Assembly (NCBI RefSeq): GCF_900060185.1
Contig: NZ_FIZY01000033.1
Location: forward strand, 1 to 62,710
Source of the DNA: Grimontia marina
GTDB lineage: Bacteria; Pseudomonadota; Gammaproteobacteria; Enterobacterales; Vibrionaceae
Length of the DNA: 62,710 nt
Reading direction: 5' to 3'
The notes under the pieces are model-generated. The model was not told the DNA's origin, did not search any database, and worked only from the letters and a program-made list of their open reading frames with translations. How positions within the stretch are numbered: position 1 is the first letter of the stretch; each line of letters starts with the position of its first letter. Shown here in pieces: positions 26,885 to 36,156 of this stretch. The translations under genes were made by a program, and so were the position numbers.

Positions 26885-26959
26885 TGGGGTATCGCCAAGC
26901 GGTAAGGCAGCGGCTTTTGATGCCGCCATTCCCTGGTTCGAATCCAGGTACCCCAGCCA
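26885..26959 (+). tRNA. tRNA-Gln (anticodon UUG), second copy
   Basis: It has the same 75 bases as the copy at 26569, including the encoded CCA. The preceding CTGT is also shared, which suggests a duplicated block. Confidence 0.98.
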
Positions 26960-26970
26960 TATTTCAGGTT

Positions 26971-27047
26971 GGCTACGTAGCTCAGTTGGTTAGAGCACAT
27001 CACTCATAATGATGGGGTCACAGGTTCGAATCCCGTCGTAGCCACCA
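26971..27047 (+). tRNA. tRNA-Met (elongator, anticodon CAU)
   Basis: This is a 77-base tRNA with CAT at 27005-27007. It matches E. coli elongator tRNA-Met base for base as far as I can recall, and has a normal G1-C72 pair, so it is not the initiator. Confidence 0.96.
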
Positions 27048-27134
27048 CTTATTTCGAAAGTCTCTGACTTTCTGCCAGATAAGACACACTACCAGTGTCT
27101 ACGAGTTATAGACTCAATATCAGGCGAAAAAATT

Positions 27135-27221
27135 GCGATGGTGGCGGAATTGGTAGACGCGCTAGCTTCAGGTGTTAGTGTCCTTACGGACGTGAGAGTT
27201 CAAGTCTCTCCCTTCGCACCA
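27135..27221 (+). tRNA. tRNA-Leu (anticodon CAG)
   Basis: This is an 87-base class II tRNA with loop TTCAGGT (CAG) and encoded CCA. The acceptor GCGATGG against CCTTCGC leaves a T-T mismatch at pair 5-68. E. coli tRNA-Leu(CAG) also has a mismatch there (A-C, from memory), so function is probably kept. Confidence 0.95.
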
Positions 27222-27266
27222 AACATCACTTAAGCCTTCAACAAGAAGGATTAGGTAAAACAATTT

Positions 27267-27351
27267 GCGGAAGTGGCGAAATTGGTAGACGCACCAGATT
27301 TAGGTTCTGGCGCCGCAAGGTGTGAGAGTTCAAGTCTCTCCTTCCGCACCA
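27267..27351 (+). tRNA. tRNA-Leu (anticodon UAG), second copy
   Basis: These 85 bases are identical to the copy at 26764. It is the last gene of the tRNA operon and is followed within a few bases by a terminator. Confidence 0.98.
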
Positions 27352-27356
27352 TGATT

Positions 27357-27385
27357 GAAAGCAGGCTTTTTAGCCTGCTTTTTTT
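27357..27385 (+). terminator. tRNA operon terminator
   Basis: The stem AAAGCAGGCT/AGCCTGCTTT with a TTTT loop is followed by a long T-run. Confidence 0.93.
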
Positions 27386-27537
27386 CTATCTGCAGTTTGC
27401 AACCCACTCTCTTACCTTCTTTTCTCGCGCTCTCTGCGCCTAACTCTCTGTATAATTCTCAATCTGTGTTGCAGATCATACTAGAAGTGATGTGTATCGC
27501 ATTTCATCCTTGATCTTTGATTTAAAGTTTATATTAT

Positions 27538-27552
27538 CTTTCGAAACGAAAG
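27538..27552. promoter_or_regulatory. Candidate DeoR-family operator upstream of the regulator gene
   Basis: A perfect inverted repeat CTTTCG-AAA-CGAAAG ends 12 bases before the ATG of the DeoR-family gene. TTTCG/CGAAA half-sites are typical of DeoR-family operators. A consensus-like -10 TATAAT lies upstream at about 27452. Autoregulation of the regulator-glmS unit is inferred. Confidence 0.5.
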
Positions 27553-27564
27553 TTTGGTGGTTAC

Positions 27565-28329
27565 ATGTCGAAACGTAATACTCAACAACGTCGCCATGCG
27601 ATTGTTGCCATGCTGACTGAACAGGGTGAAGTCAGCGTAGATATGCTTTCAACTCTGTTTGAAACATCAGAGGTAACGATCCGTAAAGACCTTGCTGAGC
27701 TTGAGAAAAATGGACTTCTGCTGCGTCGTTATGGCGGAGCAGTTCCTGTTCCTCATGAAATGGTTTCGGAAAACGCAGTAAAAGTTTCGGAACAAAAGTT
27801 ATCGATCGCAAAAATGGCGGCAACCAGGATTCGCGACCATAATCGCATTGTGGTGGACAGTGGTTCAACGACGGCAGCTTTGATCCCTCTTCTCGATCAA
27901 AAGCGCGGATTGGTGGTGATGACCAACTCCCTGAATGTGGCACAAGCCATTAAGGAGTTGGAAAACGAGCCGACGCTACTAATGACAGGCGGCACCTGGG
28001 ACCCACATTCTGAAGCATTTCAGGGGCAGGTCGCAGAGCAGGCGTTGCGTGCGTATGACTTTGACCAGCTGTTTATTGGTGCTGATGGCATAGATGTTAA
28101 TCGCGGTACGACAACGTTTAATGAAATTGTCGGCCTGAGCCGGGTCATGTCGGAAGTGTCTCGGGAAGTTTTGGTTTTGATTGAATCCGATAAAATCGGC
28201 CGCAAAATTCCGAACCTTGAATTGCCGTGGGATGCCATCACTACAGTGATCACCGACAGTAAGCTTGATGCCACCACCAAACTTGCCATTGAAAAGACGG
28301 GCACAGAGGTGTTCTGCGCCCCTGACTAG
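27565..28329 (+). CDS. DeoR-family transcriptional regulator next to glmS
   Basis: This 254-residue DeoR/GlpR-type regulator has an N-terminal winged helix (~5-58), with [20 protein letters not shown] and the recognition segment [22 protein letters not shown]-terminal sugar-phosphate sensor domain follows ([26 protein letters not shown]). It ends 14 bases before glmS, so the two are probably co-transcribed, and an amino-sugar phosphate such as GlcN-6-P is a plausible effector. The exact ligand is not shown by the sequence. Confidence 0.93.
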   Translation: MSKRNTQQRRHAIVAMLTEQGEVSVDMLSTLFETSEVTIRKDLAELEKNGLLLRRYGGAVPVPHEMVSENAVKVSEQKLSIAKMAATRIRDHNRIVVDSGSTTAALIPLLDQKRGLVVMTNSLNVAQAIKELENEPTLLMTGGTWDPHSEAFQGQVAEQALRAYDFDQLFIGADGIDVNRGTTTFNEIVGLSRVMSEVSREVLVLIESDKIGRKIPNLELPWDAITTVITDSKLDATTKLAIEKTGTEVFCAPD

Positions 28330-28343
28330 ATACGGGGAAAGAT

Positions 28344-30179
28344 ATGTGTGGAATTGTGGGCGCGGTTGCGCAAAGGGACGTTGCTGAAATCTTGCTGGAA
28401 GGTCTGCGTAGGTTAGAATACCGCGGATATGACTCTGCGGGTCTAGCGGTAACTGACAGCGAGCAACAACTGCGTCGGTTGCGTCGATTGGGCAAAGTTC
28501 AGAATCTGGCTGAAGCTCTGGAGGAAACGCCTGTTCTTGGTGGTACCGGTATTGCTCACACCCGTTGGGCAACCCATGGTGAACCAAGCGAAGCCAATGC
28601 ACACCCGCACATGTCGGGCGATAACATTGCCATCGTCCATAACGGCATCATTGAAAACCACGAATCACTCCGTGAGCTTCTCAAAGGCCGTGGCTATACC
28701 TTCACCTCCCAAACTGACACTGAGGTCATCGCACACCTTGTGGATTGGGAGTTGGTTCAAGGCCACACCTTAATGGAGGCGTTCCAGCGCACGGTCAAAC
28801 AGCTGGAAGGCGCTTACGGCACGGTAGTGATGGACAGACGCGATCCCGAGCGCCTCATTGCCGCGCGATCTGGTAGCCCTTTAGTGATTGGTCTCGGTAT
28901 TGGGGAAAACTTTCTGGCGTCCGATCAACTGGCACTGCTCAATGTCACCCGACGCTTCATCTTCCTTGAAGAAGGCGATGTGGCTGAAATCACCCGACGC
29001 GAAGTCAGCATTACCGATGTGAATGGCGAGTGTGTTGAACGTCAGGTTCATGAGTCGTCCATTGAACATGATGCTGCAGACAAAGGCCCATACCGCCACT
29101 ACATGCAAAAAGAGATTTTTGAGCAGCCTTCTGCACTCATTAACACCCTGGAAGGGCGTATTGATGGCAACAGCGTGCTGGTGGAGAGTATTGGTCATGG
29201 CGCGGCAGATATTCTCACGCGCGCCGAGCACATCCAGATAGTCGCCTGTGGTACGTCCTACAATGCAGGTATGGTTGCCCGCTACTGGTTCGAAGACATT
29301 GCTGGTGTGAGTTGTGATGTTGAGATAGCTTCTGAATTTCGCTACCGAAATTTTGCTACCCGTCCTAACAGTTTGTTAATTACCCTTTCCCAATCCGGAG
29401 AGACCGCGGATACGCTGGCCGCGCTACGTAAAGCCAAAGAGCGGGGCTTTATGGGCGCAATGACCATTTGTAATGTGGCTGGCTCTTCTTTGGTTCGTGA
29501 ATCCGATTTAGCGTTTATGACCCGTGCAGGTGCTGAAATTGGTGTGGCGTCTACTAAGGCATTTACTACACAGTTGGCGACATTGTTGATGTTGGTGACG
29601 GCAGTGGGAAAACAGAAAGGCAACGTTGATGCAGGGAGAGAAAAAACCATCATAGAGGCATTGAACCGCTTGCCTGCGACCATGGAGCAAGCGCTGGCGT
29701 ATGATAAAGAGATTGAACTGCTGGCGGAAGATTTCGCGGACAAGCACCATGCATTGTTTCTGGGTAGAGGAGAATACTACCCTATCGCTATGGAAGCGTC
29801 ACTGAAGCTGAAAGAAATCTCGTATATCCATGCAGAGGCTTATGCAGCAGGTGAGCTTAAACATGGCCCATTGGCACTGATTGATGCTGACATGCCGGTG
29901 ATTGTGGTGGCACCGAACAATGAGTTGCTGGAAAAGCTCAAGTCCAACATTGAAGAAGTTCGTGCTCGTGGTGGGCAGCTTTATGTGTTTGCAGATAAAG
30001 ATGCAGGCTTTGAAGAGAGTGAAGGCATGACTATCGTGGCGATGCCGCATGTTGATGAAGTATGTGCACCTATTTTCTACACCTTGCCAATGCAGCTCTT
30101 GTCTTATCACGTCGCCCTTATTAAAGGGACAGATGTCGATCAGCCTCGAAACCTTGCTAAGGCTGTAACAGTGGAATAA
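28344..30179 (+). CDS. glmS: Glutamine--fructose-6-phosphate aminotransferase (isomerizing)
   Basis: GlmS makes glucosamine-6-phosphate from fructose-6-P and glutamine, the first step toward UDP-GlcNAc. [10 protein letters not shown] gives the N-terminal nucleophile Cys2 of the glutaminase domain (~1-240), with [18 protein letters not shown] following. Two SIS domains (~285-605) include CGTSYNAGM and SQSGETADT, and the end [13 protein letters not shown] is characteristic. No glmS ribozyme can fit in the 14-base gap upstream. Control by the adjacent DeoR-type regulator is likely. Confidence 0.98.
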   Translation: MCGIVGAVAQRDVAEILLEGLRRLEYRGYDSAGLAVTDSEQQLRRLRRLGKVQNLAEALEETPVLGGTGIAHTRWATHGEPSEANAHPHMSGDNIAIVHNGIIENHESLRELLKGRGYTFTSQTDTEVIAHLVDWELVQGHTLMEAFQRTVKQLEGAYGTVVMDRRDPERLIAARSGSPLVIGLGIGENFLASDQLALLNVTRRFIFLEEGDVAEITRREVSITDVNGECVERQVHESSIEHDAADKGPYRHYMQKEIFEQPSALINTLEGRIDGNSVLVESIGHGAADILTRAEHIQIVACGTSYNAGMVARYWFEDIAGVSCDVEIASEFRYRNFATRPNSLLITLSQSGETADTLAALRKAKERGFMGAMTICNVAGSSLVRESDLAFMTRAGAEIGVASTKAFTTQLATLLMLVTAVGKQKGNVDAGREKTIIEALNRLPATMEQALAYDKEIELLAEDFADKHHALFLGRGEYYPIAMEASLKLKEISYIHAEAYAAGELKHGPLALIDADMPVIVVAPNNELLEKLKSNIEEVRARGGQLYVFADKDAGFEESEGMTIVAMPHVDEVCAPIFYTLPMQLLSYHVALIKGTDVDQPRNLAKAVTVE

Positions 30180-30206
30180 AACCGCTTATTAGTGAGAAGT
30201 AAAAAC

Positions 30207-30235
30207 TGGAAAGGAGCCGTATGGCTCCTTTTTAT
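30207..30235 (+). terminator. Terminator after glmS
   Basis: The stem AAGGAGCC/GGCTCCTT with loop GTAT (30211-30230) is followed by TTTA. Confidence 0.85.
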
Positions 30236-30263
30236 GTCTTGTATACAGTACAGGATCTGTCTG

Positions 30264-30314
30264 ATTTGCTTTTTGCAACTGTCGGTGACTCTGTCTTATT
30301 TGCATTTTGCAAAT
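30264..30314. repeat. Two copies of an operator-like palindrome upstream of the XRE genes
   Basis: ATTTGCTTTTTGCAA (30264-30278) and ATTTGCATTTTGCAA (30298-30312) differ at one position and are offset by exactly 34 bp, close to three helical turns. Each is an inverted repeat of TTGC/GCAA; the second extends to ATTTGCA/TGCAAAT. They lie about 180-230 bases upstream of the first XRE gene. Binding by one of the XRE proteins is inferred. Confidence 0.6.
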
Positions 30315-30494
30315 CATTTCGCAGTCATAATAAGACACTGAGTCCAGAAATATTAACATGTCAATTTTATGTAAAAATAAGTAATTGATATTAAATACAT
30401 TATTTGATGCCCAAATAGTTGGCCTGCATTGTGCATATTGTCGATAAACAGCACAACTACATAACAGATAGCTGTAAGTCGTAGGGAGTGAAGT

Positions 30495-30866
30495 ATGATC
30501 GACTCGAAAGCACAAGTAGCAAAACGTATCAAAGAAGCACGTGAGTGGAAAGGGATCACTCAGGTGAAAATGGCCAAACTACTCGAAGTAGCTCGCCAAA
30601 CATATCTGGACATTGAAACTGGTAAAACCGAGCCACGTGTCAGAATGTTATCAGAAATTGCAGAAATCACTGAACGTCCACTGGTATGGTTCGTTTATGG
30701 TGATGCTGATGTTGAACTACACGACGTGCAGTACAAACAGGATGTTAATCGCTTGCTGGAACATTTCTCCAAGCTGCCTCATGAGGCTCGTACTGCTATT
30801 CTAAATCAGAGCGTAAACATGGCATCATTCCTGGTGAATTACTCGAAATCAGCGCAAAGAAGTTAA
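30495..30866 (+). CDS. XRE-family helix-turn-helix regulator, paralog 1
   Basis: This is a 123-residue DNA-binding protein. The XRE helix-turn-helix occupies residues ~8-62, with AKRIKEAREWKGITQVKMAK followed by LLEVARQTYLDIETGKTEP. The C-terminal ~55 residues are predicted helical and contain LPHEARTAILNQ, possibly a dimerisation part. It has AGGGAG before its ATG. The gene at 31092 is a paralog of the same length. Neither is near phage genes or an obvious toxin. Target and inducer are unknown. Confidence 0.88.
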   Translation: MIDSKAQVAKRIKEAREWKGITQVKMAKLLEVARQTYLDIETGKTEPRVRMLSEIAEITERPLVWFVYGDADVELHDVQYKQDVNRLLEHFSKLPHEARTAILNQSVNMASFLVNYSKSAQRS

Positions 30867-31091
30867 GCACTTACTTACTTGGCAAGCTCGGTAGAACCTT
30901 GCCTGCCAAAATAGGTATTGCTGATTTTCCTTGTCATCTGGTTTAGGCAAGAGCAGCCCTGTTTCACACTTCAACAACGCTTTGCATGTGTAGAAATCGA
31001 CCCTGTGCATAATGCAGTTCTAGCAGTAAAGTGCGTCATTGTGAACAGTGCTAATGAATCTGTTCCTAGGCGCCGAGTTGTGGGGCAAGCG

Positions 31092-31463
31092 ATGTTTATT
31101 GTCAAAGCTCATGTTGCACAGCGCATTAGGGAAGCGCGGGAGTATCGGGATATCACACAGGTGGAGATGGCACAGCATTTAGATGTCGCCCGTCAGACCT
31201 ATTTAGATATTGAATCCGGTAAAACGGAACCCAAAGTGTCTTCTCTGGCAATCATCGCTGATGTAACCGGCCGTCCATTAAACTGGTTTTTGTACGGCGA
31301 AAGCACGCGAAGCGACATCGCGTTTACACACAGGGATGATCTCAATACCCTGTTGGCGCTATTCAGTCAGCTACCGGAGTCAGCGCGTAACCTCGTGATG
31401 GATCAGGCATTGCTACTGGCACAGTACATGATAAACATGACGTCGCTGGAAAGAGATCAATAA
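31092..31463 (+). CDS. XRE-family helix-turn-helix regulator, paralog 2
   Basis: Starting at ATG 31092 (GGGG upstream) gives 123 residues, exactly the length of the neighbour at 30495, with close identity across the helix-turn-helix: ITQVEMAQHLDVARQTYLDI and SGKTEPKVSSL. The C-terminal half shares the LxxLPExARN pattern. A longer open frame from 30918 has no counterpart in paralog 1 and is probably non-coding leader. Tandem duplication with divergence is the simplest explanation. Function is unknown. Confidence 0.86.
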   Translation: MFIVKAHVAQRIREAREYRDITQVEMAQHLDVARQTYLDIESGKTEPKVSSLAIIADVTGRPLNWFLYGESTRSDIAFTHRDDLNTLLALFSQLPESARNLVMDQALLLAQYMINMTSLERDQ

Positions 31464-31473
31464 GTAAAAATAA

Positions 31474-31503
31474 CAAAAAGCCCAGCAATGCTGGGCTTTT
31501 TTG
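31474..31503. terminator. Bidirectional terminator between XRE gene and ilvA
   Basis: The stem AGCCCAGC/GCTGGGCT with loop AAT (31479-31497) is flanked by an A-run on the left and a T-run on the right, so it can stop transcription from both converging sides. Confidence 0.92.
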
Positions 31504-31521
31504 TCTTCTTGGTAAAGCTGT

Positions 31522-33084
31522 TCACTGGGATTTAGCCAGAAAGAATTTATAGGATGGGTTATCCGTCTCATCCTTCCAGGCATACCCCAGCTCGCGCAGG
31601 TGCGAGGTAAACGACAAGATGTCTTTGTCATCCAGTTCAAAGCCACACAGCACGCGACCGTAGTCAGAGCCGTGATTGCGGTAATTGAAGATACTGATGT
31701 TCCAATGTGTTCCCAGCGTGTTGAGAAAGCGTAGCAGTGCTCCTGGGTATTCCGGAAACTCAAAGCTGTACAGACGCTCTTTCATCGCCTTAGTTGGGCG
31801 TCCGCCAATCATGTATCGGATGTGAACCTTCGCCATTTCATCGTCAGACAAGTCCTGCACCGGATACCCGCCTTTTCGCAGATCGGTGATGATGCCGTCG
31901 AGCTCTTCCTGTCCATTTTGCAAACGCACACCCACAAAGATGTTTGCCAGCGTATCGTCACTATGACGGTAGTTAAACTCTGTAACTGCGCGGCCTCCGA
32001 GTATCTTACAAAACTCGAGGAAAGCGCCTGTACGTTCAGGAATGGTGACGGCCAGTAGGCCTTCACGTTTCTCGCCCAGTTCGGCGCGCTCAGAGACATA
32101 TCTCAGGCTGTGGAAGTTGGTGTTCGCACCGGAAAGCACGGCGGCCATCTTCTTGCCTTTGAGCTGATGCTGCTCGGTGTATTTCTTTAGACCGGCCAGA
32201 GACAAGGCGCCAGCAGGCTCAGAAATCGCGCGGGTATCTTCGAAGATATCTTTCACAGCTGCACAGATTTCGTCACTCGACACAGTGATGATGTCATCGA
32301 GATGCTCATGACACAGACGGAAGGTCTCATCTCCAATGCGTTTGACTGCCACACCGTCTGCGAAGGTGCCAACATTATCCAGAGTGACAGGCTCTCCAGC
32401 ATCCAATGCAGCTTTCAGACAGGCAGAGTCTTCCGCTTCTACGGCAATGAGTTTGACCTGTGGCATCAGTTGTTTCACGATAACTGCTACGCCCGCGGCA
32501 ATACCTCCCCCGCCCACAGGCAGGAAGATATAGTCCAGATGACCATTCTGTTGCAGCATTTCCATACCCATGGTTCCCTGACCCGCAATCACCAACGGGT
32601 GATCAAAAGGTGGCACAAAGGTGTAGCCGTGTTCTTCTGATAGCTCTACCGCTCTGGCTTTGGCTTCATCAAAGTTGTTGCCATGCAAAACCACATTGCC
32701 GCCAAAACCACGCACTGACGCTACTTTGATGTCTGGTGTGGTGCGCGGCATCACGATGGTGGCTTTGATTCCCAGCTTATGGCCGGACAGAGCAACGCCC
32801 TGCGCGTGGTTACCTGCAGAAGCGGCGATAACACCGGCTTTTTGCTGATCTTCAGTTAACTGCGCCATCATGTTATAGGCGCCGCGCAACTTGAATGAAT
32901 GCACCGGCTGGCGGTCTTCACGCTTCAGCTGAATGGTATTGCCCAAACGCTGCGAAATTCGCGGCATATCCTGCAATGGGCTGACAATGGCTGCCTCATA
33001 CACAGGTGCGCGCAAAATATCACGCAGGTAGTCGGCATTGCTGAGCGGTGCAGGTTCACTGTGTTGTTGGCGGGCCTGACTCAT
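31522..33084 (-). CDS. ilvA: Threonine deaminase (biosynthetic)
   Basis: IlvA converts threonine to 2-oxobutanoate, the first step of isoleucine synthesis. The PLP-binding lysine sits in PVHSFKLRGAYN near residue 60, and the PLP phosphate loop is PVGGGGIAAGV. Two C-terminal ACT-like domains (~340-510) mark the allosteric biosynthetic form, inhibited by isoleucine. At 520 residues it is the last gene of the ilvGMEDA operon, two bases after the ilvD stop. Confidence 0.97.
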   Translation of the reverse strand: MSQARQQHSEPAPLSNADYLRDILRAPVYEAAIVSPLQDMPRISQRLGNTIQLKREDRQPVHSFKLRGAYNMMAQLTEDQQKAGVIAASAGNHAQGVALSGHKLGIKATIVMPRTTPDIKVASVRGFGGNVVLHGNNFDEAKARAVELSEEHGYTFVPPFDHPLVIAGQGTMGMEMLQQNGHLDYIFLPVGGGGIAAGVAVIVKQLMPQVKLIAVEAEDSACLKAALDAGEPVTLDNVGTFADGVAVKRIGDETFRLCHEHLDDIITVSSDEICAAVKDIFEDTRAISEPAGALSLAGLKKYTEQHQLKGKKMAAVLSGANTNFHSLRYVSERAELGEKREGLLAVTIPERTGAFLEFCKILGGRAVTEFNYRHSDDTLANIFVGVRLQNGQEELDGIITDLRKGGYPVQDLSDDEMAKVHIRYMIGGRPTKAMKERLYSFEFPEYPGALLRFLNTLGTHWNISIFNYRNHGSDYGRVLCGFELDDKDILSFTSHLRELGYAWKDETDNPSYKFFLAKSQ

Positions 33085-33086
33085 GA

Positions 33087-34928
33087 TTACCCCTCCAGCT
33101 TGCTTTTATCGCGCACAGCACCTTTATCAGCACTGGTTGCCATGCTGGCATACGCTTTCAATGCAAACGACACTTCGCGCACACGTGACTCAGGTTTCCA
33201 GCCTTTCGCATCTTGCTCGGCGCGACGTACAGAAAGTTCTGCTTCGTCGACTTCCAGCACGATAGATCGGTTTGGAATGTCGATAGCGATGATGTCGCCC
33301 TGCTTCACCAGGCCAATGGTGCCGCCGCTTGCAGCTTCCGGAGAAACGTGACCGATGGACAGGCCACTGGTACCGCCTGAGAAGCGGCCATCAGTAATTA
33401 GTGCGCAGGCTTTACCCAGACCCATGGATTTAAGGTAAGTGGTTGGGTAGAGCATTTCCTGCATGCCTGGACCGCCTTTTGGCCCTTCGTAGCGGATAAC
33501 CACGACTTCACCGGCTTTTACTGCACCGCCGAGAATACCGTTGACAGCGTCTTCCTGGCTCTCAAAAACATGCGCCGGACCGCGGAAGGTCAGATTTTCT
33601 TCTTCCACACCCGCTGTTTTCACGATACAGCCGTCAAGAGCGATATTACCTGTGAGTACAGCAAGTCCGCCATCTTGGCTGTAGGCATTTTCTTTAGTGC
33701 GGATACAGCCCTCAGTGCGGTCATCATCGAGCGTGTCCCAACGGCAATCCTGAGAGAAGGCTTTTGTGGTACGGATACCGGCAGGGCCAGCGCGGTAGAA
33801 GGTTTTCACGTCTTCGTTGTCCGTTACCGTGATGTCGTACTTCGCCAGTGTATCTGCAAGGGTTTCACCCAGAACATTCGGCACATCGGTCTTCAGAAGA
33901 CCAGCACGGTCCAGCTCACCCAGAATTCCCATGACACCACCTGCACGGTGAACATCTTCCATGTGATATTTCTGCGTGGAAGGTGCCACTTTACAAAGGT
34001 GCGGAACCTGACGGGAAAGACGATCGATATCAGTCATATCAAAATCTATCTCGCCTTCCTGCGCAGCTGCGAGCAGGTGAAGGATAGTATTGGTCGAGCC
34101 TCCCATGGCGATATCTAATGCCATGGCATTTTCCAATGCGGTTTTGCTGGCAATGTTACGCGGAAGAGCAGACTCGTCGTCTTGTTCGTAGTAACGCTTG
34201 GTCAGCTCAACGATGCGTTGACCTGCGGTGATGAAAAGCTGCTCACGGTCGGCGTGGGTTGCCAGCATAGAACCGTTGCCCGGCTGGCTGAGACCCAGCG
34301 CTTCGGTGAGACAGTTCATGGAGTTGGCGGTAAACATACCTGAGCAAGAGCCACAGGTTGGACACGCTGAGCGCTCGATCTGCTCGCTTTGCTCATCTGA
34401 CACGTTTGGATCGGCACCTTGGATCATTGCGTCAACCAAATCCAGCTTCAGGATCTGATCCGAAAGCTTGGTTTTCCCCGCTTCCATTGGACCACCGGAG
34501 ACAAAAATGGCTGGGATATTCAGGCGCATTGCCGCCATCAACATTCCCGGAGTGATCTTGTCACAGTTGGAGATACACACCATGGCATCAGCGCAGTGGG
34601 CATTCACCATGTATTCCACAGAGTCAGCAATCAGCTCACGTGATGGCAGACTGTAAAGCATGCCACCGTGACCCATAGCAATGCCATCATCGACTGCGAT
34701 GGTGTTGAATTCTTTTGCAATGCCGCCTGCTGCTTCGATTTCTTTCGCCACCAGCTGGCCAAGATCTTTCAGGTGAACGTGACCTGGTACAAACTGGGTG
34801 AAGGAGTTCACCACTGCGATGATAGGTTTACCAAAATCTTCATCTTTTACGCCGGTGGCACGCCAAAGGGCGCGGGCACCCGCCATATTACGGCCATGAG
34901 TGGTGGTGGCTGAACGGTACTTAGGCAT
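33087..34928 (-). CDS. ilvD: Dihydroxy-acid dehydratase
   Basis: IlvD dehydrates dihydroxy acids to the 2-oxo acids of valine and isoleucine. It is an iron-sulfur enzyme: the cluster cysteines are visible in [11 protein letters not shown] and [18 protein letters not shown]. The ILVD_EDD C-terminal motif includes [16 protein letters not shown]. It has 613 residues, the expected length. Confidence 0.98.
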   Translation of the reverse strand: MPKYRSATTTHGRNMAGARALWRATGVKDEDFGKPIIAVVNSFTQFVPGHVHLKDLGQLVAKEIEAAGGIAKEFNTIAVDDGIAMGHGGMLYSLPSRELIADSVEYMVNAHCADAMVCISNCDKITPGMLMAAMRLNIPAIFVSGGPMEAGKTKLSDQILKLDLVDAMIQGADPNVSDEQSEQIERSACPTCGSCSGMFTANSMNCLTEALGLSQPGNGSMLATHADREQLFITAGQRIVELTKRYYEQDDESALPRNIASKTALENAMALDIAMGGSTNTILHLLAAAQEGEIDFDMTDIDRLSRQVPHLCKVAPSTQKYHMEDVHRAGGVMGILGELDRAGLLKTDVPNVLGETLADTLAKYDITVTDNEDVKTFYRAGPAGIRTTKAFSQDCRWDTLDDDRTEGCIRTKENAYSQDGGLAVLTGNIALDGCIVKTAGVEEENLTFRGPAHVFESQEDAVNGILGGAVKAGEVVVIRYEGPKGGPGMQEMLYPTTYLKSMGLGKACALITDGRFSGGTSGLSIGHVSPEAASGGTIGLVKQGDIIAIDIPNRSIVLEVDEAELSVRRAEQDAKGWKPESRVREVSFALKAYASMATSADKGAVRDKSKLEG

Positions 34929-34949
34929 TTCCTTATCCTCTAAAACTAC

Positions 34950-35885
34950 TTATTTGGCGTCCGGAGAGACCGGATCCAGCCATCCCCATTTATCTTCGGT
35001 TTGGCCATTGAACAGGCCAAAGAAGGCGGTTTGTACTTTCTCTGTGACTTGGCCACGTTTGCCTTCACCCACAGTGATTTGGTCTACGCTGCGAACCGGC
35101 ACGATTTCCGCTGCTGTGCCCGTCATGAAGACTTCATCTGCCAGATAAAGAGCTTCACGCGCGATGTTTTCTTCACGCACCTCATAACCCATGTCTTTGG
35201 CGATGGTCATGATGGAGTCACGGGTAATGCCAGGAAGGATGGCGCTGGTCGCTGGTGGCGTTGAAATCACGCCATTTTTCACCACGAACAGGTTCTCACC
35301 AGCCCCTTCTGACAGGTAGCCATCCACACTTAAGGCAATACCTTCAGCATAGCCGTGGCGACGGGCTTCACCACCGACCAACAGGCTCGACAGATAATTA
35401 CCACCCGCTTTAGCTGCGGTAGGGATAGTGTTCGGCGCGGCGCGGTTCCAGCTTGAAATCATGGCATCGACACCATTAGCCAGCGCATCTTCGCCGAGGT
35501 AAGTGCCCCAGCTGAAGGCAGCAATGATGAGATCCATTTTGGTGTCTGGCGGCGGACAAACGCCCAGACCAACATTACCCACAAACCCCAGCGGGCGGAT
35601 GTAAGCAGAGTTCAGGTTGTTGGCTCGCAATGTTTCACGGCACGCTTCCATTAGTTCATCAACTGAGTAAGGAATAGGGAAGCGGTAGATCTTTGCGCTG
35701 TCTTTCAGACGTTGCATGTGTTCGCGGTGACGGAAGACCACTGGGCCATTCGGGGTATCGTAGCAACGAATCCCTTCAAAAACCGAAGTGCCATAATGCA
35801 TGGCGTGGGTCAGTACGTGAACTGTGGCATCTTGCCATGGGATCAGTTCGCCGTTTGACCAGATATAATCCGCTGTGTTTGCCAT
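34950..35885 (-). CDS. ilvE: Branched-chain amino acid aminotransferase
   Basis: IlvE is the PLP enzyme that makes the final Ile, Val and Leu from their 2-oxo acids, with glutamate as donor. It belongs to class IV: the catalytic lysine is in AAKAGGNYLSSLLVGGEA, and the conserved EGAGENLF and EVFMTGTAAE segments follow. Its 311 residues match the family. Confidence 0.97.
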   Translation of the reverse strand: MANTADYIWSNGELIPWQDATVHVLTHAMHYGTSVFEGIRCYDTPNGPVVFRHREHMQRLKDSAKIYRFPIPYSVDELMEACRETLRANNLNSAYIRPLGFVGNVGLGVCPPPDTKMDLIIAAFSWGTYLGEDALANGVDAMISSWNRAAPNTIPTAAKAGGNYLSSLLVGGEARRHGYAEGIALSVDGYLSEGAGENLFVVKNGVISTPPATSAILPGITRDSIMTIAKDMGYEVREENIAREALYLADEVFMTGTAAEIVPVRSVDQITVGEGKRGQVTEKVQTAFFGLFNGQTEDKWGWLDPVSPDAK

Positions 35886-35907
35886 TCTTATTAATCCTTA
35901 TAACGCA

Positions 35908-36156
35908 TTACTGTTGTTCTAGCGGGAGCAGACGTACGCGTGAGACATCCCATAATTTGTCTAACTGGCTCTGAAGATTGGCGATAGGACGATCGCTCTT
36001 CACTTGCAGGGTAATTTCAACCGCATTGGTGTCATCGGTATGATGCATGTCGAGGCTTGTCAGGCGGAATCCGCGGTGACGGACAATGCGCAGCAGACGC
36101 TCCAGCAATTCTGGCTGGTCGTCAGCATTGATTAGCAGAGTGTGTGATTGGCTCAT
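35908..36156 (-). CDS. ilvM: Acetolactate synthase II small (regulatory) subunit
   Basis: This 82-residue ACT-domain protein associates with IlvG. It begins [20 protein letters not shown] and keeps the RVVRHRGF-like pattern as [15 protein letters not shown]. Its ATG overlaps the ilvG TGA by four bases (ATGA), so translation is coupled. Confidence 0.95.
   Translation of the reverse strand: MSQSHTLLINADDQPELLERLLRIVRHRGFRLTSLDMHHTDDTNAVEITLQVKSDRPIANLQSQLDKLWDVSRVRLLPLEQQ

Noticed and set aside
28330-28343. glmS ribozyme/riboswitch
   Set aside because: Only 14 bases separate the regulator gene from glmS, too little for the ribozyme. No matching core was seen further upstream.
30918-31091. 58-codon N-terminal extension of the second XRE regulator
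   Set aside because: The paralog has no such extension, and the ATG at 31092 gives an exactly equal 123-residue protein with a purine-rich site upstream.
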